Of a DNA stretch of 64,000 nucleotides, positions 36,556 to 47,519 are shown piece after piece. The stretch covers positions 30,001-94,000 of the forward strand of contig NW_026729341.1 in the NCBI RefSeq assembly GCF_030272615.1, given 5' to 3'. Origin of the DNA: Cryptomeria japonica. Taxonomy: Eukaryota > Streptophyta > Pinopsida > Cupressales > Cupressaceae. Under the pieces are notes generated by a model. The model was not told the origin of the DNA. It worked only from the letters and a program-made list of their open reading frames with translations, and did no database searches. The position numbers and the translations under genes are program-made. Position 1 is the first letter of the stretch. The number at the start of each line of letters is the position of its first letter.

Positions 36556-38087
36556 GAAATTTGAATTTTGACGCTACTGAAACATTGTTGTGCCTCAAAA
36601 CACTGATTTTGATGATCCGAAACTAGGGCTTTTGAGGCACAATCTTTGAAATGAGGTTCTAAGAGCACGATGTGTACCAAAATCAGATTTTGATGCTAGA
36701 ATCAGGACTTGCATCTTGAAACCTTGTTGTGCCTCCAAACATTGATTTTGATTCTCCAAAACTGAGTCTTTCGAGGCACAAGCTCTAAAATGAGCTTCTA
36801 AAAGAATGATGTGCATCAAAATAGAATTTTGACACTACTGGTTCCAGAATAGGGACTTGTTTCTTGTAATCTTGTTGTGCCAAAATCAGGGCTTTTAAGG
36901 CACAATCTCCGAAATGAGGTTCTAAGAGCATAATGTACATCAAAATTGCTTGAAAATTGGGACTTGTGTCTTGAAACCTTGTTGTGCCTTTAAACATTGA
37001 TTTGGGTGTTTTGAAACTGGTGCTTTCGAGCCACATGCTCCAAAACGAGTTTCTAAGAGCACGATGTGCATCAAAATCGCGTTTTGACACTACAGGCTCC
37101 GTAATAGGGACTTGCGTCTCGAAAGCTTGTTGTGCCTCCAAACAACAATTTTGATTCTTCGAAACTGATGTTTTTGAGGCATAAGCTCCAAAACAAGGTT
37201 CTAAGAGCACGATGGGGTTCAAAATCAAATTTTGACGCTACCGGCTCCAGAATCAGGACTTGCATCTTGAAACCTTGTTGTGCCTCCAAACATCGATTTT
37301 GATGCTCCAAAATTGGGGCTTTTGAGGCACAATTTCTAAAACAGGGTTCTAAGAGCACAATGTGCATCAAAATTAAATTTTGATGCTACTGGCTCTAGAA
37401 TCGTTGCTTGCATCTTGAAACCTTGTTGTGCCTCAAAACATTGATTTTGATGCTCTGAATCTACGGCTTTTGAGGCACAAGCTTGGAATGAGGTTTTAAG
37501 AGCACAATGTGCGCCAAAATTAGAGTTTGACGCTATTCTCTCTATAATCGGGACGTCCATCTTGAAAATTTGTTGTAACTCCAAAAATCAATATTGATGC
37601 TCCAAAACTGGGGCTTTTGAGGCACAATTTCTAAAACAAGGTTCTAACGGCACAATATGCATCAAACTTGTATTTTGATCCTACGGAAACCTTGTTGTGC
37701 CTCAAAACACTGATTTTGATGATCCGAAACCAGGGCTTTTGAGGCACAAGCTTTGAAATGAGGTTCTAAGAGCACGATGTGCACCAAAATCAGATTTTGA
37801 TGGTATTGACTCTAGAATCAAGATTTGCATCTTGAAACTATGTTGTGCCTCCAAACATTGATTTTGATGCTCCAAAACTGAGTCTTTCGAGGCACAAGCT
37901 CGGAAATGAGCTTCTCAAAGAATGATGTGCGGCAAAATGGAATTTTGACGCTACTGGCTCCGGAATAGGGCCTTGTTTCTTGAAACCTTGTTGTGCCTCA
38001 AAACATTGATTTTGATGTTCCAAAATCAGGGCTTTCAAGGCATAATCTCCGAAATGAGGTTCTAAGAGCATGATGTACATGAAAATT
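36556..38087 (-). repeat. Inverted block (copy B counterpart)
   Basis: This has the same inverted block and the same junctions as 3335-4866, at the fixed offset of 33221. The shared breakpoints show that the inversion predates duplication of the super-repeat. Confidence 0.93.
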
Positions 38088-39614
38088 ATGTTTTCGGATT
38101 ATCAAAATCAGTCTTTTGAGGCACAACAAGGTTTCAAGATGCAAGGCCGTATTCTAGAGACAGTAGCATCAGAATTCATGTTTGACGCACATTGTGCCCT
38201 TAGAACCCTATTTTAGAAATTGTGCCTCAAAAGCCACAGTTTTGGAGCATCAAAATCGATTTTTGGAGTCACAACAAAGTTTCAAGATGCAAGTCCCGAT
38301 TATAGAGTCAATAGCATCAAAATATGATTTTGGCACACATCGTGCTCTTAAAACCTCATTCAAAGCTTGTGCCTCAAAAGCCCCTGATTCAGAGCATCAA
38401 AATCAATGTTTTGAGGTACAACAAGGTTTTAAGATGCAAGACCTGATTCTAGAGCCAGTAGCATCAAAATTTAATTTTGATGCACATTGTGCTATTAGAG
38501 CCCTGTTTCAGAAATAGTGACTCAAAATCCCCAATTTTGGAGCATCAAAATCGATGTTTGGAGGCACAACAAGGTTTCAAGATGTAAGTCCTGATTTTGG
38601 AGCCAGTAGCCTCAAAATTTGATTTTGACGCACATCGTGCTTTTAGAACCTTGTTTTCGAGCTTATGCCTCAAAATCATCGGTTTTGAAGCATCAAAATA
38701 GGTGTTTGGAGGCACAATAAGTTTTTGAGATGCAAGTCCCTATTCTGGAGCCTGTAGTGTCAAAACATGATTTTGATGCACATCATTCTCTTAGAAGTTC
38801 ATTTCGGAGCATGTGCCTTGAAAGCACCAGTTTCAAAACACCCAAATCAATGTTTAAAGGCACAACAATGTTTCAAGACACAAGTCCGATTTCTCAAGCT
38901 GATAGCATCAAAACACGATTTTGACAAACATGGTGTTCTTAGAACCTCATTTCCGAGGTTGTGACTCAAAAGCCTCATTTTTAGAACATAAAAATTAGTG
39001 TTTGGAGTCAGAACAAGGTTTCAAGACACAAGTCCCAATTCCAGAGTGGGTAGAGTCAAAATACAATTTTGATGTACATCATGCTCTTAGAACCTCATTT
39101 CGGAGATTGTGCCTTGAAAGCTCTGATTTTGGGACATCAAAATCAATGTTTTGAGGCACAACAAGGTTTAAAGAAACAAGTCCCTATTCCGGAGCCAGTA
39201 GCGTCAAAATTTCATTTTGACACACATCATTCTTTGAGAAGCTCATTTCAGAGCTTTTGCCTCAAAAGACTCAGTTTTGGAGCATCAAAATCAATGTTTG
39301 GAGGCAAAACAAGCATTCAAGATGCAAGTCCTGATTCTAAAGTCAATAGCATCAAAATCTGATTTTTGTGCACATGGTGCTGTTAGAACCTCATTTTGAA
39401 GCTTGTGCCTCAAAATCCCTGGTTTTGGATCATCAAAATCAGTGTTTTGAGGCACAACAGGGTTTCAGTAGCATCAAAATTAAATTTTGATGCACAATGT
39501 GCCCTTAGAACCCTATTTTAGAAATTTTGCCTCAAAAACCGTTTTTGGAGTCACAACAAAGTTTCAAGATGCAAGTCCTGATTATAGAGTCAGTAATGTC
39601 AAAATCTGATTTTG

Positions 39615-40429
39615 GCGCATATCGTGCTCTTAGAACCTCATTTCCGAGGTTGTGACTCAAAAGCCTCATTTTTGGAACATAAATATTAGTTTGGAGCTTA
39701 TGCCTCGAAATCATCGGTTTCGAAGCATAAAAATTGGTGTTTTGAGGCACAACAAGCTTTCGAGACGCAAGTCCCTATTCCGGAGCCTCTAGTGTGAAAA
39801 CATGATTTTGATGCACATCGTGCTCTTAGAAACTCGTTTCAGAGCATGTGGCTCGAAAGCATCAGTTTCAAAACACCAAAACCAAAATCATTCAAAGCTT
39901 GTGCCTCAAAAGCCCCAGATTCAGACCATCAAAATCAATGCTTTGAGGCACAACAAGGTTTCAAGATGCAAGCCCCGATTCTAGAGCCAGTAGCATCAAA
40001 ATTTTATTTTAATGCACGTTGTGCTCTTAAAACCCTGCTTCAGAAATTGTGCCTCAAAAGCTCCAATTTTGGAGCATCAAAATCGATGTTTGGAGGCACA
40101 ACAAGGTTTCAAGATGCAAGTCCTGATTCTGGAGCCGGTAACGTCAAAATTTGATTTTGACGCACATCGTGCTCTTAGAACCTCATTTCCGAGGTTGTGA
40201 CTCAAAAGCCTCATTTTTGGAACATAAATATTAGTTTGGAGCTTATGCCTCGAAATCATCGGTTTCAAAGCATAAAAATTGGTGTTTTGAGGCACAACAA
40301 GCTTTCGAGACGCAAGTCCCTATTCCGGAGCCTCTAGTGTGAAAACATGATTTTGATGCACATCGTGCTCTTAGAAACTCGTTTCAGAGCATGTGGCTCG
40401 AAAGCATCAGTTTCAAAACACCAAAACCA
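39615..40429 (+). repeat. 545-bp segmental tandem duplication (copy B counterpart)
   Basis: This is the same arrangement as 6394-7208 at offset 33221, including the single-base difference between the two halves and the a/f chimeric monomer. Confidence 0.85.
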
Positions 40430-41189
40430 ATGTTTAAAGGAACAACAAGGTTTCAAGACACATGTCCCAATTCCAAAGTGGGTAGAGTCAAAATGCAATT
40501 TTGATGTACATCATGCTCTTAGAACCTCATTTTGGAGATTGTGCCTCGAAAGTCCTGATTTTGGCACATCAAAATCAATGTTTTGAGGCACAACAAGGTT
40601 TCATGAAACAAGTCCCTATTTGGAAGCCATTTTGACGCACATCATTCTTTGAGAAGCTCATTCCAGAGCTTGTGCCTCAAAAGACTCAGTTTTGGAGCAT
40701 CAAAATCAATGTTTGGAGGCACAATAAGGTTTCGAGATGGAAGTCCTAATTCACATTGTGTCCTTACAACCCTCGTTTAGAAATTGTGCCTCAAAAGCCC
40801 CAGTTTTAAAGCATCAAAATCGATTTTTGGAGTCACAACAAAGTTCCAAGATGCAAGTCCCGATTATAGAGTCAATATTATCAAAATCTAATTTTCGCGC
40901 ATATCGTACTCTTAAAACCTCATTCCAAGCTTGTACCTCAAAAGCCTTAGATTAAGAGCATCAAAATCAATGTTTTGAGGCACAACAAGGTTTGAAGATG
41001 CAAGCCCCATATTAGAGCATCAAAATCAATATTATTAGGCACAACAATGTCTCAAGAAACAAGTCCCTATTATGGAGCTAGTAGCGTCAAAATTTCATTT
41101 TGACGCACATCATTCTTTGAGCAGCTCATTTCATTCAGAGCTTGTGCCTCAAAAGACTTAGTTTTGGAGCATCAAAATGAATGTTTGGA

Positions 41190-41485
41190 GGCACAACAAG
41201 GTTTCAAGATCCAAGTCCTGATTCTAGAGTCAATAGCATCAAAATCTGATTTTGGTACACATCGTGCTCTTAGAACCTCATTTCGAAGCTTGTGCCTCAA
41301 AAGCCCTGGTTTCAGATCATCAAAATCAGTGTTTTGAGGCACAACAAGGTTTCAAGATCCAAGTCCTGATTCTAGAGTCAATAGCATCAAAATTTGATTT
41401 TGGTACACATCGTGCTCTTAGAACCTCATTTCGAAGCTTGTGCCTCAAAAGCCCTAGTTTTAGATCATCAAAATCAGTGTTTTGA
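41190..41485 (+). repeat. One-monomer tandem duplication (copy B counterpart)
   Basis: The 148-bp monomers at 41190 and 41338 repeat each other and match 7965-8260 at offset 33225. In copy B the two also differ at aaaatctgatttt against aaaatttgatttt, so at least one base has changed since the super-repeat copies separated. Confidence 0.8.
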
Positions 41486-43169
41486 GGCACAACAAGGTTT
41501 CAAGATGCAAGCCCCTATTCTAGAGCCAGTAGCATCAAAATTCAAGTTTGATGCACATTGTGCCCTTAGAACCCTGTTTTAGAAATTGAGCCTCAAAAGC
41601 CCCAGTTTTGGAGCATCAAAATCGATTTTTGGAGTCACAACAAACTTTCAAGATGCAAGTCCTGATTATAGAGTCAATAGCGTCAAAATCTAATTTTGAC
41701 ACACATCGTGCTCTTAAAACCTCATTCGAAGCTTGTGCCTCAAAAGCCGCAGATTCAGAGCATCAAAATCAATGTTCTGAGGCACAACAAGGTTTCAAGA
41801 TGCAAGCCCCGATTCTAGAGCCAGTAGCAACAAAATTTAATTTTGATGCACATTGTGCTCTTAGAACCCTGTTTCAGAAATTGTGCCTCAAAAGCCCCAA
41901 TTTTGGAGCATCAAAATCGATGTTTAGAGGCACAACAAGGTTTCAAGATGCAAGTCCTGATTCTTGAGCCGGTAGTGTCAAAATTTGATTTTGACGCACA
42001 TCGTGCTCTTAGAACCTTGTTTTGGAGCTTGTGCCTCAAAAGCCCTGGTTTCGGATCATCAAAATCAGTGTTTTTAGGCACAACAAGGTTCCAAGATGCA
42101 AGCCCCTATTCTAGAGCCAGTAGCATCAAAATTCAAGTTCGATGCACATTGTGCCCTTAGAACCCTGTTTTAGAAATTGTGCCTCAAAAGCCCCAGTTTT
42201 GGAGCATCAAAATTGATTTTTGGAGTCACAACAAAGTTTCAAGATGCAAGTCCCGATTATAGAGTCAATAGCATCAAAATATTGTGCCTCAAAACCTCAT
42301 TCGAAGCTTGTGCCTCAAAAGCTCCAGATTCAGAGCATCAAAATCAATGTTTTGAGGCACAACAAGGTTTCAAGATGCAAGCCCCGACAATGTTTTGAGG
42401 CACAACAAGGTTTCAGTAGCATCAAAATTAAAGTTTGATTCACATTGTGCCCTTAGAAACCTGTTTTAGAAATTGTACCTCAAAAGCCCCAGTTTTGGAG
42501 CATCAAAATCGATTTTTGGAGTCACAACAAAGTTTTAAGATGCAAGTCTCGATTATAGAGTCAATAGCGTCAAAATCTGATTTTGGCGCACATCTTGCTC
42601 TTAAAACCTCATTCGAAGCCTGTGCCTCAAAAGCCCCAGATTCAGAGCATCAAAATCAATGTTTTGAGGCACAACAAGGTTTCAAGATGCAAGCCCCGAT
42701 TCTAGAGCCAGTAGCATCAAAATTTAATTTTGATGCACATTGTGCTCTTAGAACCTTGTTTAAGAAATTGTGCCTCAAAAGCCCCAATTTTGGAGCATCA
42801 AAATCGATATTTGGAGGCACAACAAGGTTTCAAGATGCAAATCCTGATTCTTGAGCCGGTAGTGTCAAAATTTGATTTTGACGCACATCGTGCTCTTAGA
42901 ACCTTGTTTTGGAGCTTATCCCTCAAAATCGTCGGTTTCAAGACATCAAAATTAGTGTTTGGAGGCACAAAAAGCTTTCGAGATGCAAGTCCCTATTTTG
43001 GAGTCTGTAGTGTCAAAACGTGATTTTGATGCACATCGTGCTCTTAGAAACTCATTTCGGAGCATGTGGCTCGAAACCACCAGTTTCAAAATACCCAAAT
43101 CAATGTTTAAAGGCACAACAATGTTTCAAGATGCAAGCCCCGATTCTAGAGCCAGTAGCATCAAAATTT

Positions 43170-43201
43170 AATTTTAATGCACATTGTGCTCTTAGAACCC
43201 T
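43170..43201 (+). other. Junction of the 4,009-bp deletion in copy B
   Basis: Up to 43169 the sequence has the copy A 9.9-kb version (aaaatttaatttt). From 43202 it has the 13.98-kb version (ccctattttagaaattgtgcttg). The 32 bases between are identical in both parents, so the exchange happened somewhere inside them, in register within the monomer. The plastid-derived insertion starts only 30-61 bp to the right. Confidence 0.85.
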
Positions 43202-43230
43202 ATTTTAGAAATTGTGCTTGAAAAGCCCCA

Positions 43231-43464
43231 TCTAAGCGATTTTCCCCAAATCAGCAGTCTTTTCGAAAACGTCTATCGACAATTCGGCCTGGAGAGCAAA
43301 TCGATTATAAAAATATTAGCTTAATTAATCGATTTATTAGCGAGCAAGGAAAAATACTATCTCGCCGAACGAATCGATTAGCGTTGAAACAACAACGCTT
43401 AATAGCTAGGGCTGTTAAACAAGCTCGTATTCTATGTTTGATACCTTTTCTTTCTTTAAAATGA
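43231..43464 (+). pseudogene. rps18: Truncated plastid-type ribosomal protein S18 gene (nuclear plastid insertion)
   Basis: Frame 1 of the insert reads 77 codons then tga (43462-43464). The translation begins [15 protein letters not shown] and contains [20 protein letters not shown], then [14 protein letters not shown] and AVKQARIL, which is the conserved core of plastid-encoded S18, a small protein of the 30S subunit. The start codon and probably the first few residues are missing: the breakpoint falls before SKR and an in-frame tga lies at 43219. The C-terminus ends LIPFLSLK. Many seed-plant S18 proteins continue with a NEKQFE-like tail, and an echo of it appears in another frame at about 43459-43476 (aatgaaaagtaattagag, with a stop), which suggests a frameshift or a naturally short tail. 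Expression in the nucleus is unlikely without a start codon, promoter or transit peptide. I am sure of the family and less sure of the source lineage. Confidence 0.93.
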
Positions 43465-43605
43465 AAAGTAATTAGAGCCAACTTGCTCCTACATTTAATC
43501 GGAGCTGGGATATCTAACAATTCTATAAATAAAAAGGATTATTCAAAAATGAATAATTGAATTATCTAAGTGGGTCCAAATTCATTTTTGTATTGTCTCT
43601 AGTTT
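43465..43605 (+). other. Non-satellite remainder of the plastid insertion
   Basis: These 141 bp are AT-rich, unlike the satellite, and follow the rps18 stop directly. In most plastid genomes this would be the rps18-rpl20 spacer. I see no convincing rpl20 coding sequence on the minus strand. Two short hairpins are possible, gctcc/ggagc (43485-43489 with 43501-43505) and attca/tgaat (43541-43545 with 43550-43554). Both are too short to call a plastid 3' processing stem. The origin of these bases from the same plastid fragment is inferred from continuity. Confidence 0.7.
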
Positions 43606-46600
43606 CCCCAATTTTGGAGCATCAAAATTGATGTTTGGAGGCACAACAATTTTTCAAAATGCAAGTCCTAATTTTGATGCACATCACGCTCTTAGAACCT
43701 CGTTTCAGAGCATGTGGCTCGAAAGCTCTAGTTTCAAAACATCAAAATCAATGTTTAAAGCCACAAAAATGTTTCAAGACACAAGTCCCGATTCTCCAGC
43801 TGATAGCGTCAAAACACAATTTTGACAAACATAATGTTCTTAGAATCCCATTATGGATGTTATGCCTCAAAAGCCTCATTTTTTGAGCATAATAATTTGT
43901 GTTTGGAGGCACAACAAGGTTTCAAGACACAAGTCCCAATTCCAGAGTCGGTAGCATCAAAACGCAATTTTAGAAATTGTGCCTCAAAAGCCCCAGTTTT
44001 GGAGCATCAAAATTGATGTTTGGAGGCACAACAAGGTTTCAAGATGCAAGTTTTGATTCTGGAGCCGGTAGCATCAAATTTTGATTTAGAACCTTGTTTT
44101 GGAGCTTATGCCTCAAAATCTTCGGTTGCGAAGCATCGAAATTGGTGTTTGGAGGCACAACAAGCTTTCAAGATGCAAGTCCCTATTCTGGAGCTTGTCG
44201 TGTCATTTTTGATCAATGTTTAAAGGCACAACAAGGTGTCCCAATTCTCAAGCTAATAGCTTTAAAACACGATTTTGACAAACATGGTGTTCTTAGAACC
44301 TCATTTCAGAGGTTATGCCTCAAAAGCCTCATTTTTGGAACATAAAAATTAGTGTTTGGAGGCACAACAAGGTTTCAAGATAAAAGTCCCAATTCCAGAG
44401 TTAGTAGCGTCAGAATACAATTTTGATGTACATCATGCTCTTAGAACCTCATTTCGGAGCTTGTGCCTTGAAAGCCCTGATTTTGGAACATCAAAATCAA
44501 TGTTTTGAGGCACAACAAGGTTTCAAGAATCAAGTCCCTATTCCGGAGCCTCTAGCGTCAAAATTCTATTTTGACACACATGTTTGTATTAGAAGGTCAT
44601 CTCGGAGCTTGTGCCTTGAAAGACCCAGTTTTGGAGCATCAAAATCAATGTTTGGAAGCAAAATAAGGTTTCAAGATGCAAGTCCTGATTCTAGAGTCAA
44701 TAGCATCAAAAACTTATTTTGGTGCATATCGTGCTCTTAGAACGTCATTTCAAAGATTGTGCCTCGAAAGCCCCGGTTTTGGAGCACAACAAGGTTTCAA
44801 GATGCAAGTCCCGATTCTAGAGTCAATAGTGTCAAAATCTGATTTTGGCAGACATCGTGCTCTTAGAACCTCATTTTGAAGCTTGTGCCTCACATTTTCG
44901 GAGCATCAAAATCAGTGTTTTGAGGCACAACAAGGTTTCAAGATGCAAGCCTCGATTCTAGAGCTAGTAGCATGAAAATTCAATTTTGATGCACATTGTG
45001 CTCTTAGAACCATATTTTAGAAATTGTGCCTCAAAAGCCCCAGTTTTGGAGCATCAAAATCGATATTTGGACGCACAACAAGGTTTCAAGATGCAAGTCC
45101 TAATTTTGGAGCCAGTAGTGTCAAAATTTGATTTTGACACACATCGTGTTCTTAGAACCTTGTTTTGGAGCTTATGCCTCAAAATATTTGGTTTCGAAAC
45201 ATCAAAATTGGTGTTTAGAGGCACAACAAGCTTTCAAGACGCAAGTCCCTATTCCGGAGCCTGTAGTGTCAAAACGTGATTTTGATGCAAATTGTGCTGT
45301 TAGAACCTCGTTTCGGCGCAAGTGGCTCGAAAGCTCCAGTTTCAAAACATCAAAATCAATGTTTAAAGGCACAATAAGGTTTCAAGAAACAAGTCCCAAT
45401 ACTCTAGCTGATAGCTTCAAAACACGATTTTGACAAACATGGTGTTCCTAGAAATACATTTCGGAGGTTGTGCCTCAAAAGCCTCATTTTTGGAGCATAA
45501 AAATTTGTGTATAGAGGCAAAACAAGGTTTCAAGACACAAGTCCCAATTCCAGAGTCAGTAACGACAAAACAAAATTTTGATGTGCATCGTGCTCTTATA
45601 ACCTCATTTCGGAGCTTGTGCCTTGAAAGCCCTGATTTTCGAACATCAAAAGCAATGTTTTGAGGCACAACAAGGTTTCAGGAAGCAAGTCCCTATTCCA
45701 GAGCCTGTAGCATCAAAATTCCATTTTGACGCACATCATTCTCTTAGGAGCTCATTTCGGAGCTTGTGCATTGAAAGACCCAATTTTGGAGCATCAAAAT
45801 CAATATTTAGAGGCACAATAAAGTTTAAAAATGCAAGTCTCGATTCTACAATCAATAGCGTCAAAATATGATTTTTGCGCACATCGTGCTCTTAGAGCCT
45901 CATTTTGAAGCTTGAAACTCAAAAGCCCCAATTTCAGAGCATCAAAATCAGTGTTTTGAGGCACAACAAGGTTTCAAGGTGCAAGCCCCGATTCTAGAGC
46001 CAGTACCTTCAAAATTCAAGTTTGATGCACATTGGGCTCTTAGAAGCCTATTTTAGAAATTGTGTCTCAAAATCCCCAATTTTGGAGCATCAAAATCGAT
46101 GTTTGGAAGCACAACAAGGTTTCAAGATGCAAGTCCTAATTCTGGAGCCGGTAGCGTCAAAATTTGATTTTGACGCACATCATGCTCTTAGAACCTTGTT
46201 TTGGAGCTTATGCCTCAAAATTGGTGTTTGGAGGCACAACAAGCTTTCAAGATGCAAGTCCCTATTCCAGAGCGTAGTGTTTTGATGCACATCGTGCTCT
46301 TAGATCTTTGTTTCGGAGTGTGTGGCTCGAAAGCTCTAGTTTCAAAACATCAAAATCAAAGTTTAAAGGCACAACAAGGTTTCAAGACACAAGTCCCGAT
46401 TCTCAAGCTGATAGCACGAAAACACGATTTTGACAAATATGGTGTTCTAAGAACCTCATTCCGGAGGCTGTGCCTCAAAAGCCTCATTTTTGGAGCATAA
46501 AAATTAGTGTTTGGAGGCACAACAAGGTTTCAAGACATAAGTCCCAATTCCATAGCACAACGCAATTTTGATGTACATTGTGCTTTTAGAACCTCATTTC

Positions 46601-47487
46601 AGAGCTTGTGCCTTGAAAGACCTGATTTTGGAACATTAAAATCAATGTTTTGAGGGACAACAAGGTTTCAAGAAGCAAGTCCCTATTCCAGAGCCTATAG
46701 CGTCAAAAGTCGATTTTGATGCACATCATTCTCTTAGAAGCTCATTCCGGAGCTTGTGCCTCGAAAGACCCAGTTTTGGAGGCACAACAAGGTTTCAAGA
46801 AGCAAGTCCCTCTTTTGGAGTCTGTAGCATCAAAATTCCATTTTGATGCACATCATTCTCTTAGAATCTCATTTCGAAGATTGTGCCTTGAAAGACACAG
46901 TTTTGGAGCATCAAAATCAATGTTTGGAGGCACAACAAGGTTTCAAGATGCAAGTACCGATTCTAGAGTCAATAGCGTCAAAATCTGATTTTGACGCACA
47001 TCATGCTCTTAGAACCTTGTTTTGAAGCTTGTGCGTCGAAAGCCCTGGTTGCAGAGCATCAAAATCAGTGTTTTGAGGCACAACAAGGTTTCAAGATGCA
47101 AGCCCCGATCCAAGAGCTAGTAGCATCAAAATTCAATTTTGATGCACATTGTGCTCTTAGAACCCTATTTTAGAAATTGTGCATCAAAAGCCCCAGGTTG
47201 GAGGCACAACAAGCTTTCAAGATGCAACTCCCTATTCCTGAGCCTATAGTGTCAAAACGTGATTTTGATGCACATCGTGCTCTTAGAACCTCATTTCAGA
47301 GCATGTGGCTAGAAAGCTCCAGTTTTGAAACATAGAAATCAATGTTTAAAGGCACAACAAGGTTTCAAGATGCAAGTCCCGATTCTCAAGCTGATAGCGT
47401 CAAAACAAGATTTTAACAAACATGGTGTTCTTAGAACCTCATTTTGGAGGTTATGCCTTAAAAGCCTCATTTTTGGAGCGTAAAAAT

Positions 47488-47519
47488 CAGTGATCAAAAT
47501 CAGTGATTTTGAGCGTAAA
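47488..47519 (+). other. 32-bp templated filler at a 393-bp deletion (copy B)
   Basis: Copy A sequence 21745-22137 is absent and replaced by 32 bases. Bases 47493-47513 of the filler repeat the 21 bases at 47563-47583 just to the right, and 47511-47519 (gagcgtaaa) repeat 47476-47484 just to the left. Both flanks therefore served as templates. This pattern is known from polymerase-theta-type end joining and synthesis-dependent repair in plants. Confidence 0.85.

Larger units (their letters stand above)
33222..43170 (+). repeat. 9-monomer higher-order repeat domain, copy B
   Basis: This block is collinear with 1-9945 of the window and has the same monomer order, the same inversion and the same local duplications. 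It differs by scattered substitutions and a 4-bp insertion (attc repeated, near 41127-41131). It ends inside an e'-type monomer, where copy B jumps to sequence homologous to 13986 of copy A. Confidence 0.85.
43226..43610. other. Plastid DNA insertion flanked by a 5-bp repeat
   Basis: The empty sites at 14010-14014 and 17891-17895 read gaaaagccccaattttgg without interruption. In copy B the sequence reads gaaaagcccca, then 375 bp of unrelated DNA (43231-43605), then ccccaattttggagc. The 5 bases cccca occur at 43226-43230 and again at 43606-43610, for a net gain of 380 bp. This may be a short target duplication from a staggered break or filled-in ends. The insert has no terminal inverted repeats, poly-A tail or transposase and shares no landmark with the satellite, so it is captured DNA and not a transposon. 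Confidence 0.92.

Noticed and set aside
43305-43520. A 71-residue minus-strand open frame over the insertion
   Set aside because: It is antisense to the recognisable rps18 codons and its translation resembles nothing I know. The plus-strand frame explains the sequence.
43485-43554. Plastid terminator-like hairpins in the insertion
   Set aside because: The only stems seen are 5 bp long, which is within chance expectation for AT-rich DNA.
43465-43605. A 3' piece of plastid rpl20 next to rps18
   Set aside because: Gene order would predict rpl20 downstream on the minus strand, but I cannot read any conserved L20 residues in these 141 bp. The rps18-rpl20 spacer is the safer reading.
43231-43605. 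A transposon or retroelement insertion
   Set aside because: There are no terminal inverted repeats, no long terminal repeats, no poly-A tail and no mobility gene. The content is plastid coding sequence.
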